In this document: positions 26,348-33,721 of the stretch, piece after piece
Numbering within the stretch: the first letter of the stretch is position 1
Layout of the letters: the number at the start of each line of letters is the position of its first letter
NCBI RefSeq assembly: GCF_015351595.1
Contig: NZ_JADKPT010000003.1
Coordinates: 336,641 to 400,640 of the forward strand
Origin: Flavobacterium sp. LC2016-12
Lineage (GTDB): Bacteria > Bacteroidota > Bacteroidia > Flavobacteriales > Flavobacteriaceae
DNA: 64,000 nucleotides
Direction: 5' to 3'
Program-made: the position numbers and the translations under genes
The notes under the pieces: generated by a model
Told to the model about the DNA's origin: nothing
Seen by the model: only the letters and a program-made list of their open reading frames with translations
The model's database searches: none

Positions 26348-27514
26348 TTGAAAAAACATCTTTTATTAGCCACAATTCTGGCAAGTAGTTTTGCCGTTCA
26401 TTCTCAGAATAAAATCGTAAGGGTAACCAATACATTAAATATTGACCGGGAATTTGAAACAGTCGAAGTCACAAAAAAAGCGCTTGGATTATCTTCCTCA
26501 GATAAACTTGAAAACTATGTTGTGAAAGAAGTTACTTCGCCAGCATTTTTAGAAACACAAACTGTTGACACTGATGGTGACGGAAATGCTGATTTACTTT
26601 TATTTCAACCCAAAATTCAGGCTTCTTCCCGTCAGGAATACGAAGTGTTTGTAGGTACAAATCCATCGGCATCAAAAACAGTAAGTTGCTATTCGAGATT
26701 TGTTCCCGAAAGAACAGACGATTATGCGTGGGAAAATAATAAAGTGGCTTTTAGAACTTATGGTCCTGTAGCTCAAAAAATGGTAGAAGATAAAATTCCG
26801 GGCGGAACTTTAACCAGCGGAATTGATGCCTGGTTAAAAAGAGTGGAATATCCTATTATTAATAAATGGTATGAAAAAACAGTTTCGGGAGCCGGATCTT
26901 ATCATAAAGATACTGGTGAAGGTTTAGATAATTTTGCCGTTGGTGATAGCCGTGGAATTGGCGGAATTGCCGTAAACATTGATGGGAAATACTATTTCTC
27001 GAAGAACTTTATCAGCTGGAAAACCATTACAACCGGACCAATCAGAACCAGTTTTATTTTGACCTATGCCGATTGGGATGCAAAGGGAAATAAAATAACT
27101 GAATCAAAACTGATTAGTCTTGACTATGGAAATTATTTATCACGTTTTGAAATTTCGATTAAAGGTGCCAAAACAATTGCTGCCGGATTAACCCTTCACG
27201 ACAAAAAAGGAACTATAACCACAAACTTTAAGCAAAGTTGGATGAGTCATTGGGAACCACTTGATGATTCAGAAATTGGAACAGGATTAGTTGCTCCGGA
27301 AGATACTGTGATCAGTTTTACCAACTATGTAACCAACGATAAAGACCTAAGTAATTTATACGCAAACTTAAAAGTAGAAGATAACAAAGTAGTTTATTAT
27401 GCTGGTTTTGGATGGAAAAAAGGAAGTCCGTTTCAAACAAAAGCAGAATGGGAAAAGTATTTAAGTTCTTTTTCTAAAAAGATAGATAATCCTCTTGAGG
27501 TTAAGGTGAAGTAA
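26348..27514 (+). CDS. secreted DUF4861 family protein
   Basis: 388 residues starting at a TTG; no upstream ATG exists in frame and the residues after it form a signal peptide (KKHLLLATILASSFAVHS). The body matches my recollection of DUF4861: VRVTNTLNIDREFETVEV, VDTDGDGNADLLLFQPKI, YEVFVGTNPSASK, and a C-terminal half with WMSHWEPLDDSEIGTG and VVYYAGFGWKKGSPF. Such proteins recur in Bacteroidota loci for uronic-acid polymers (pectin, ulvan); their activity is not known to me. It is first on the plus strand before the uronate operon, facing the LacI gene tail to tail over a 116-base palindrome. Confidence 0.8.
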   Translation: MKKHLLLATILASSFAVHSQNKIVRVTNTLNIDREFETVEVTKKALGLSSSDKLENYVVKEVTSPAFLETQTVDTDGDGNADLLLFQPKIQASSRQEYEVFVGTNPSASKTVSCYSRFVPERTDDYAWENNKVAFRTYGPVAQKMVEDKIPGGTLTSGIDAWLKRVEYPIINKWYEKTVSGAGSYHKDTGEGLDNFAVGDSRGIGGIAVNIDGKYYFSKNFISWKTITTGPIRTSFILTYADWDAKGNKITESKLISLDYGNYLSRFEISIKGAKTIAAGLTLHDKKGTITTNFKQSWMSHWEPLDDSEIGTGLVAPEDTVISFTNYVTNDKDLSNLYANLKVEDNKVVYYAGFGWKKGSPFQTKAEWEKYLSSFSKKIDNPLEVKVK

Positions 27515-27521
27515 TGGTTTA

Positions 27522-27637
27522 TTTCACGCAGATTTTGGCAGATTTAAGCAGATAGGCGCAGATTTTATTTATCAAATTTCAGATTAAAATAAAAAATCAT
27601 TTTTAATCTGCTTAAATCTGTCAAAATCTGTGTGAAA
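27522..27637. repeat. long inverted repeat, CGCAGATTT family
   Basis: Arms 27522-27553 (TTTCACGCAGATTTTGGCAG and on) and 27606-27637 pair over 32 bases with two mismatches. A further CGCAGATTTT word lies in the loop. It fills the junction of two convergent genes (DUF4861 plus, LacI minus), where it would form a hairpin on both transcripts. The same words recur inside 31646-31849. Confidence 0.9.
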
Positions 27638-27646
27638 CCCTTTTTC

Positions 27647-28672
27647 TTATTTTCTGGCAGGAAAGTAATTCTCTTTCAGAATAATTTCTAAGGGAATATA
27701 ATGCCTGCTTTCTACTTTTTCCTGTAAAACCAATTTTTTATACAAATGATTAACCGCCATATAACCTTGTTCTTCTGGTCTTTGGTTAATCAGGAAATCA
27801 ATTATTCCTTTATTTAGATATTCTATATTTTCTTTTAATAAATCGTAACCAATAATACGGACACCTTTAATATTGTTTTGCTCTAAAAATCGCGCTACAA
27901 TATAAGCTCTGGAATTGGGCACAAAAACGCTGTTTATTTCCGAAAACATATCTAAAGAAAGCTGATCGATTCCGGAGTCCTTAATGGTAACTTCTGAGAA
28001 TTTAAAATTAGTAAGCTCACTACGATCTTTAAAGAAGGAATAAAAACCATCAATGCGCTGCAAGTAAACCGAAGTACTTTCTATTTCACGGGTAATCTTA
28101 AAAATCAGAACCTGTCTTTCGTTATTTACGGCAAAACTAATCAATCTTCCTGCCAGATACCCGCTCTGAAAAGCATCTTGTCCAACATAGGCATGTTCTT
28201 CATCACTTGAAATATTCGAATCGATCATAACAACCGGAATATTCTTCTTTTCATATTCCTTTAAAAAACGAACAGATTCTTCGTAAAAAATGGGTGCAAA
28301 TAACAAGCCGTCACAATCAAAATTCAAGACTTTTTCGACAGCTTCCTTAAAAGAAGCAGTATTAAAATCGTAGAAAAAATAATCCAGCACGACACCGAAT
28401 TTACCGAACTCAACTGCCGCTTTTTCTATTCCGGTAATTTGGCTTTTCCAATATTCGATGCTTTCGTATTTAGGTAAAAAAACTGCGAATCGGAATTTCT
28501 TATTTAAAGCCAGATTGCTCGCCAGGATATTTCTTTTGTATCCGTATTCTTCAATAATAGCATTCACTTTATCTACATTTTCCTGCGCCACCTGACCACG
28601 TTTGTGGATGATTCTGTCAACAGTTCCTGGTGAAACATTGGCTAATTCCGCTATTTTTTTTATTGTTATGAT
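27647..28672 (-). CDS. LacI family transcriptional regulator with no standard start codon before its HTH
   Basis: The ligand-binding part (periplasmic-binding-protein-like, about 280 residues) is clear: FAVFLPKYESIEYWKSQI, DGLLFAPIF, VPVVMIDSNI, YVGQDAFQSGYLAGRLI and IRIIGYDLL. The LacI DNA-binding helices are encoded further upstream in the same frame (ITIKKIAELANVSPGTVDRI then IHKRGQVAQENVDKVN), but between the preceding TAG (28694-28696) and the HTH there is no ATG, GTG or TTG. The first standard start is the GTG at 28589-28591, which would remove the recognition helix. I therefore place the start provisionally at an ATC (28670-28672); ATA at 28669 or TTA at 28687 are alternatives. Effector probably a uronate or uronide, given the divergent uronate operon. 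Confidence 0.75.
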   Translation of the reverse strand: MITIKKIAELANVSPGTVDRIIHKRGQVAQENVDKVNAIIEEYGYKRNILASNLALNKKFRFAVFLPKYESIEYWKSQITGIEKAAVEFGKFGVVLDYFFYDFNTASFKEAVEKVLNFDCDGLLFAPIFYEESVRFLKEYEKKNIPVVMIDSNISSDEEHAYVGQDAFQSGYLAGRLISFAVNNERQVLIFKITREIESTSVYLQRIDGFYSFFKDRSELTNFKFSEVTIKDSGIDQLSLDMFSEINSVFVPNSRAYIVARFLEQNNIKGVRIIGYDLLKENIEYLNKGIIDFLINQRPEEQGYMAVNHLYKKLVLQEKVESRHYIPLEIILKENYFPARK

Positions 28673-28739
28673 ATTCTTACTTTTTAAGTTAAAACTATTT
28701 TGAAACCGCGTAAAATTATTTTTTTTAGGTAAAGATAAG

Positions 28740-28769
28740 TTGTTTTACTTAACTTTTTATATACATTTG
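28740..28769 (+). promoter_or_regulatory. Bacteroidota-type promoter of the uronate operon
   Basis: -33 TTG (28740-28742), 19-base spacer, then TACATTTG (28762-28769), a full match to the TAnnTTTG -7 box. It points to the YhcH gene at 28880 and lies between that gene and the divergent LacI gene. Confidence 0.75.
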
Positions 28770-28777
28770 TAAAAGCC

Positions 28778-28791
28778 CGTGTGCGTACACG
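28778..28791. promoter_or_regulatory. putative LacI-family operator
   Basis: CGTGTGCGTACACG: arms CGTGT / ACACG around GCGT, with a central CG as many LacI operators have. It lies 8 bases after the -7 box, around or just after the expected transcription start, where a repressor would block. Assignment to the divergent regulator is inference. Confidence 0.55.
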
Positions 28792-28879
28792 CAAAATTAC
28801 ACAATTTAAACAAAAAACAATAATTGTTTGTCTTTTAAAATAAATAGCCACACAAAAAAACCAATCGAAAATTTAAAAT

Positions 28880-29329
28880 ATGATTATAGATGTTTTAAGT
28901 AATGCCGCAAAATATTGTGGCTTACATTCAAATTTCAAAAAAGCATTTGATTATTTAAGTCAAAATGACTTGCTAAATCTTGAAGATGGTGCTTTTGAAA
29001 TTGGAGAAGGATTAAAAGTAATTGTAATTTCAGGAGAAGGAACATCTAGAGAAGAAAGCATAAAAGGTTTTGAATGCCATGATCAGAATATTGATATCCA
29101 GATTTCATTAAAAGGTCCTGAAACTTTTGCCTGGAAACCGAGAGAAAAATGTGTGAGTCCAAATGGTGAATACAGCGACGAAAGAGATGTTCGCTTTTTT
29201 CATGACAAACCAGACATGTATTTTGAATTGCAGGAAGGACAATTTGCCATTTTATTTCCAACAGATGTTCACGCTGCCATGATTGGTGAAGGGATGTTGA
29301 AGAAAATTGTAATCAAGGTCAAAATTTAA
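28880..29329 (+). CDS. YhcH/YjgK/YiaL family (DUF386) cupin protein
   Basis: 149 residues, no signal peptide, cytoplasmic. The cupin-like family pattern is visible: EGLKVIVISGEGTSREE, FECHDQNIDIQISLKG, FHDKPDMYFELQEGQFAILF, and the terminal PTDVHAAMIGEGMLKKIVIK with a metal-type His. Relatives include EbgC and YhcH and are found in catabolic operons for sialic acids, uronates and galactosides; a role as sugar anomerase or epimerase has been proposed. First gene of the LacI-controlled operon, 85 bases before the SDR gene. Inference: it helps convert a uronate anomer or isomer ahead of reduction to mannonate. Confidence 0.88.
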   Translation: MIIDVLSNAAKYCGLHSNFKKAFDYLSQNDLLNLEDGAFEIGEGLKVIVISGEGTSREESIKGFECHDQNIDIQISLKGPETFAWKPREKCVSPNGEYSDERDVRFFHDKPDMYFELQEGQFAILFPTDVHAAMIGEGMLKKIVIKVKI

Positions 29330-29414
29330 AAAAAGAAATTCCAATTTTTGAAATTGCTTCGCCTGAAATTTGAGACTACAGGTGCTTAAAAAATATAAAT
29401 AATAAAACTTACAA

Positions 29415-30227
29415 ATGAATTCAATATTTAATCTTGAAGGAAAAATTGCTCTTATAACCGGTGGTGCTGGTGTATTGGGGAGCAATTTTGCAAACGTATT
29501 GGCCAAACAGGGCGTAATCGTCGGAATTGTGTCGCAATCTATTGAAAAAGCCAATAAAACGGTCGCTGCTATAGAAAACAATGGCGGAAAGGCTTTTGCT
29601 GTACAAGCCAATGTTTTGAAAAAAGAAGAACTTGAAAAAGTAAAAGATTTTATCGTAGAAAAATACGGTCGCCTTGATATTTTGATCAACGCTGCGGGAG
29701 GAAATATGCCGGGAGCAACGATACAACCTGATCAGGCTGTTTATGATATGAAAACAAATGACCTGCAACAAGTAGTAGATTTAAATATCATTGGAACGAT
29801 GCTCCCAACACAGGTTTTCTCTGAACTTTTTGCAAAACAAAAAGAAGGGAATGTGATCAATATATCCTCAACATCGGCACAAAGGCCTTTAACACGAGTA
29901 GTTGGTTATTCGGCAGCAAAAGCGGCGATTGACAATTTTACTAAATGGATGTCGGTTGAACTGGCTTCAAAATATGGAGAGGGAATTCGTGTGAATGCCA
30001 TTTCACCAGGCTTTTTTATTGGAGAACAAAACAGGGCTTTATTGTTGAAGCCGGATGGTAACTTAACACCAAGAGGTGAAAAAATAATCGATCATACGCC
30101 TATGGGAAGATTTGGAAAACCAGAAGATATTGACGGTGCACTTTTATTTTTATGCAGTGACATGTCCAAATTCGTGACAGGAACCATTATAATTGTAGAC
30201 GGTGGATTTGCCGCTACAAGTATTTAA
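29415..30227 (+). CDS. SDR-family oxidoreductase, probable D-mannonate (fructuronate) oxidoreductase
   Basis: 270 residues of classical short-chain dehydrogenase: cofactor motif TGGAGVLGSNFA near residue 15, NAAGG near 92, catalytic Ser in NISSTSAQRP and Tyr/Lys in YSAAKAA (about 160-166), then the ISPGFFIGEQNRALLL substrate loop and a C-terminal VTGTIIIVDGGFA. The long insertion after NAAGG (MPGATIQPDQAVYDMKTNDL) is typical of SDRs annotated as mannonate oxidoreductase in Bacteroidota, which replace UxuB. It is followed by uxuA, so conversion of fructuronate to mannonate with NAD(P)H is the natural reading. A gluconate-type dehydrogenase activity is the main alternative. Confidence 0.85.
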   Translation: MNSIFNLEGKIALITGGAGVLGSNFANVLAKQGVIVGIVSQSIEKANKTVAAIENNGGKAFAVQANVLKKEELEKVKDFIVEKYGRLDILINAAGGNMPGATIQPDQAVYDMKTNDLQQVVDLNIIGTMLPTQVFSELFAKQKEGNVINISSTSAQRPLTRVVGYSAAKAAIDNFTKWMSVELASKYGEGIRVNAISPGFFIGEQNRALLLKPDGNLTPRGEKIIDHTPMGRFGKPEDIDGALLFLCSDMSKFVTGTIIIVDGGFAATSI

Positions 30228-30261
30228 AATTGAATTAGCTGGAAATGTTCTTATGAAAATG

Positions 30262-30392
30262 AGTGCCCTAGCCCCGATAGTAGTGGAAATCCTTTTGTGT
30301 CCGCCGCGGCGGACACAAAAGATTACTTCACTTAATTTTTATTTTAATCGGAGTTCAGTGAACTTCGTTTGCAACGGATAGCGGGAACTAGC
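30262..30392. repeat. dispersed repeat with a 30-base perfect palindrome
   Basis: The core 30292-30321 is a perfect palindrome (CTTTTGTGTCCGCCG then its reverse complement), GC-rich in an AT-rich setting. The edges (CCCTAGCCCCGATAG on the left, GATAGCGGGAACTAGCTCC on the right) are loosely inverted relative to each other, suggesting a defined element of about 130 bases. It sits between the SDR and uxuA genes, which otherwise look like one operon; a stable hairpin here could reduce or process the transcript. Confidence 0.8.
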
Positions 30393-30456
30393 TCCTGAAA
30401 AAAATAATAAATACCTACAACGTTTCGAAAACCTTGCAGGACAAAAAACGAATAAA

Positions 30457-31641
30457 ATGGAACAAACATTAAGATGGTTCGGACCAAATGATCCGGTTTC
30501 TTTAAAAGATATTAAGCAGACCGGCGCTACCGGAATTGTTACTGCATTACACCATATATCAAACGGACAAATATGGGAAATTGAAGAAATTATTAAACGA
30601 AAAGTCGAAATTGAGCATGAAAACGGTGATCCGAAAAAAGGGGCTTCTGGTTTGACATGGTCCGTTGTAGAAAGTATTCCGGTTCACGAAGACATTAAAA
30701 AACAAACTGGGAATTATCTTCAATACATTGAAAATTATAAAGAAAGCATTCGAAACCTGGCGTTGTGCGGCATTAAATGTGTTTGCTATAACTTCATGCC
30801 AGTTCTGGATTGGTCAAGAACTGATTTATCTTATGAAGTCGAAGACGGATCAAAAGCTTTGCGTTTTGATATTAATGCTTTTGCTGCTTTTGAATTGTTT
30901 ATTTTGAAAAGACCGGGAGCGGAAAAAGAATACTCGTCAATACAAATCGAAAAGGCCACAAAATACTTTCAAGCCATGACAGAGGCTGATAAAGTAAAAT
31001 TACAACAGAACATTCTGGCAGGACTTCCGGGTGCTGAAGAAGCCTATTCTGTAGAAGATTTTCTGGTGACTTTGAGCGCTTACAATCATATTGACAGACA
31101 AGCTTTAAAGAAAAATCTTTTCTTCTTTTTAAAGGAAATTATTCCGGTTGCCGAAAGTAAAGGTGTTTTAATGGCGATTCACCCAGACGATCCGCCCTAC
31201 CCGATTTTAGGTTTACCAAGAGTCGTGAGTACAGAAGAAGATTTGATTGAATTAATGAATGTCGCTCCGTCTCCATCAAACGGATTCACCATGTGTACGG
31301 GTTCATACGGCGTAAGAGCTGATAATGATTTACCGGGAATTGTAAGACGTCACGGTGATAAAATGAATTTTATTCACCTAAGAAGTACACAACGCGATGC
31401 AGAAGGTAGTTTCTATGAAGCCAACCATTTGGAAGGCGATGTTGACATGTACGAAGTGGTGAAAGCAATTATTGAAGTCGAAAAAAGAAATAACAGCCAA
31501 TTGCCAATGCGTCCGGATCACGGTCACCAAATGCTCGATGATTTGAAGAAAAAGACAAATCCGGGTTATTCAGCAATCGGCCGTTTGAGAGGTCTAGCCG
31601 AATTACGAGGGCTTGAAATGGGAATTAAAAGAACTGTCTAA
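30457..31641 (+). CDS. uxuA: mannonate dehydratase
   Basis: 394 residues, the usual UxuA length. It begins [20 protein letters not shown] and contains [87 protein letters not shown] and [10 protein letters not shown], the conserved segments of the TIM-barrel mannonate dehydratase family with the metal-binding His/Asp/Cys residues. It dehydrates D-mannonate to 2-keto-3-deoxy-D-gluconate in the cytoplasm. The SDR upstream would make its substrate. The KDG kinase, aldolase and uronate isomerase are not in the window. Confidence 0.97.
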   Translation: MEQTLRWFGPNDPVSLKDIKQTGATGIVTALHHISNGQIWEIEEIIKRKVEIEHENGDPKKGASGLTWSVVESIPVHEDIKKQTGNYLQYIENYKESIRNLALCGIKCVCYNFMPVLDWSRTDLSYEVEDGSKALRFDINAFAAFELFILKRPGAEKEYSSIQIEKATKYFQAMTEADKVKLQQNILAGLPGAEEAYSVEDFLVTLSAYNHIDRQALKKNLFFFLKEIIPVAESKGVLMAIHPDDPPYPILGLPRVVSTEEDLIELMNVAPSPSNGFTMCTGSYGVRADNDLPGIVRRHGDKMNFIHLRSTQRDAEGSFYEANHLEGDVDMYEVVKAIIEVEKRNNSQLPMRPDHGHQMLDDLKKKTNPGYSAIGRLRGLAELRGLEMGIKRTV

Positions 31642-31645
31642 GTTT

Positions 31646-31849
31646 TTTGCCACGAAGGCACTAAGGCGCAAAGTTTTTTTTTCACGCAGATTTTAAAAAG
31701 ATTTAAGCAGATGTGCGCAGATTTTTTTTGCCACAGCTTATTTAAATTAAATCTGCTATAATCTTTTTAAAATCTGCGTGAAATAATCTTTTTAATCTTT
31801 TAATCTGTGGCATTTAATAAACTTTGCGCCTTAGTGCCTTCGTGGCAAA
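31646..31849. repeat. triple nested inverted repeat between uxuA and the beta-helix gene
   Basis: Outer arms 31646-31676 and 31819-31849 are perfect over 31 bases (TTTGCCACGAAGGCACTAAG and on). Inside, TTCACGCAGATTTTAAAAAG (from 31681) pairs with its complement ending near 31792. A third pair, TGCCACAG (about 31729) and CTGTGGCA (about 31806), crosses the second one. Two word families, GCCACGAAGG and CGCAGATTT, are combined in one element. Confidence 0.9.
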
Positions 31850-31897
31850 TGGCAAATAGCAAACCAAAACCTAACTAACCAAAATAACCACAAAACC

Positions 31898-33535
31898 ATG
31901 AAGCGTCAAACCATTATTATTTGTTTCAGTCTTTTTATAAATAGTATTTTAATGGCGCAACAAACACCAAAAATACTAACCGATTCAAAGGCAAATTATC
32001 TCCCTGATTTTAGTTACGCGGGCTATCATTTCGGCGAAAGCCAAATTCCTGTATCTGATGGAAAAGTTGTAAATGCGACAGATTTTGGCGTAAAAGCAAA
32101 TGACAATTTAGACGATTCAAAAGCTTTATTGAAAGCCATAAAAGCGGCAAATTCTACAGAAGGAAATGTAGTTTTACAATTGCCTGCAGGCCGAATTATT
32201 CTGAGTGATATTTTATACATCGAAAGAAGCAATTTTGTACTTCGGGGCGCCGGTTCTAATGAAAACGGAACCGAGATTTATTGCCCAAGACCGATGATGT
32301 ATCTTAAAGATCCGGAATCGCTTGCAGAACTTCGTGAATATTTAACCACTTTTGATAAAAGACAGCGCGAAACCGAAAATAATATCGATTTGCCTTTTTC
32401 TCAATATGCCTGGTCCGGCGGTTTTATCTGGACGCAGATTCCTGGAGAACGTGTGAAATCTTATTTAGACAAGTACGAACCTACTCCAAATATTTTGGCG
32501 AAAGTCAGCTCCGGAAAGATAGGCGAACACATCATCAATGTGTCTGATGTAAAGGGATTGAAAGTTGGTGATGTTGTAGAGCTTCAATTATTCAATAAAG
32601 ACGGAGAAAATGGCGAAATCATTCAGGATTTATACAAAGGTGCTAAAGTAAAACCAGGCTCTCATCATTGGAAATTTCCAAAATTACCAATTGTGAGACA
32701 ACAAGTTGAAATCACTAAAATTTCAAACTCAAAAATTACCATCAAAACGCCTTTGACCATTGCAATAAAACCGAGTTATCAGGCGCAATTGGTGGAATGG
32801 AAACATTTAAACGAAGTGGGAATTGAACACATTCGCTTTACTTTTCCGGACATTCCGAGAGTAGCACATCATGTTGAACCGGGAAATAATGCGATCTTTT
32901 TAACCCGTCTTTTCAATAGTTGGGTTAAGGATATTGTGATTACAAATTCAGACAGCGGAATTCTGGCCGAAGAAGATGCCAATGTTACGATTCAGGATAT
33001 TGTAACCGATGGACCACATATGGCACATTATACCGTAACGTTAGGTGGCGTACATAATATATTGGTAAAGAATCTTAAAATTTATAATAAAACAGTTCAC
33101 CCGTTGAGCTTCAATACGTTTGCTACAAAAAATGTATATCAGAATTGTGAGATTTTTGCAGATGCTTTATTAGATCAGCATTCGGGTGCAAATCATCAAA
33201 ATTTATTTGATCATATTATGGTTCATATCAATCCGGATAAGAACAATAGTTATTTGTTATTTGGCGGTGGCGGTGCCGATTACTGGAAACCATCACACGG
33301 GCCTTTCAGCACGTTTTGGAATCTTAATATTCAGGTTGAAAAAACATTTGACAGCACAAAGCCGGTTTTATTATACGGTATGAAAGATGGGCCTTTTGCG
33401 AGAATCATTGGCGTCAACGGTAACGCAAAATTCGAGGTAAAATACGAACCTGATGCCTATATTGAATTTTTAAATACATCGCTGGACAAAGTGCTGTCGC
33501 TGTATGATTATCAATTGCAAAGGCGCTTGAAATAA
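31898..33535 (+). CDS. secreted right-handed beta-helix protein, probable polysaccharide-active enzyme
   Basis: 545 residues with a signal peptide (ending INSILMAQ). The start of the mature part matches the pectate-lyase-3 superfamily N-terminus: VVNATDFGVKANDNLDDSKA, LQLPAGRIILSDILYIERSN, FVLRGAGSNENGTEIYC. Coiled strands follow (WVKDIVITNSDSGILAEEDA, VHNILVKNLKIYNKTVHPL, NVYQNCEIFADALLDQHSG). An insertion of about 150 residues (about 130-290) precedes the main helix. Members of this fold are lyases or hydrolases of acidic polysaccharides; the exact family is not recognised and catalytic residues were not assigned. Its place after uxuA and before the hybrid regulator fits depolymerisation of a uronic-acid polymer, which would supply unsaturated ends for the GH88 enzyme. 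Confidence 0.7.
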   Translation: MKRQTIIICFSLFINSILMAQQTPKILTDSKANYLPDFSYAGYHFGESQIPVSDGKVVNATDFGVKANDNLDDSKALLKAIKAANSTEGNVVLQLPAGRIILSDILYIERSNFVLRGAGSNENGTEIYCPRPMMYLKDPESLAELREYLTTFDKRQRETENNIDLPFSQYAWSGGFIWTQIPGERVKSYLDKYEPTPNILAKVSSGKIGEHIINVSDVKGLKVGDVVELQLFNKDGENGEIIQDLYKGAKVKPGSHHWKFPKLPIVRQQVEITKISNSKITIKTPLTIAIKPSYQAQLVEWKHLNEVGIEHIRFTFPDIPRVAHHVEPGNNAIFLTRLFNSWVKDIVITNSDSGILAEEDANVTIQDIVTDGPHMAHYTVTLGGVHNILVKNLKIYNKTVHPLSFNTFATKNVYQNCEIFADALLDQHSGANHQNLFDHIMVHINPDKNNSYLLFGGGGADYWKPSHGPFSTFWNLNIQVEKTFDSTKPVLLYGMKDGPFARIIGVNGNAKFEVKYEPDAYIEFLNTSLDKVLSLYDYQLQRRLK

Positions 33536-33542
33536 AATATTC

Positions 33543-33692
33543 TTGCCACAGATTTCACAGATTAAAAGGATTTTTAAAATAATCTTTTAGCCACGAATTC
33601 ACGAATTTTTAAATATCTATGCGCAATCATTCGTGAATTCGTGGCTATTTTTTGAATATACTAATCTTTTTAATCTGTGAAATCAGTGGCAA
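33543..33692. repeat. double nested inverted repeat before the hybrid regulator
   Basis: Outer arms 33543-33572 (TTGCCACAGATTTCACAGAT and on) and 33663-33692 match at about 28 of 30 positions. Inner arms 33588-33606 (TAGCCACGAATTCACGAAT) and 33629-33647 are perfect over 19. An in-frame GTG of the next gene lies in the right outer arm, which argues against that start. Confidence 0.9.
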
Positions 33693-33721
33693 AAAAAAAC
33701 TCATTTTATAATTTGAATGTT

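Noticed and set aside
33677..33721. Upstream GTG start of the hybrid regulator, 45 bases before the ATG
   Set aside because: It lies in the right arm of the palindrome and would put 15 polar residues ahead of a clean signal peptide.
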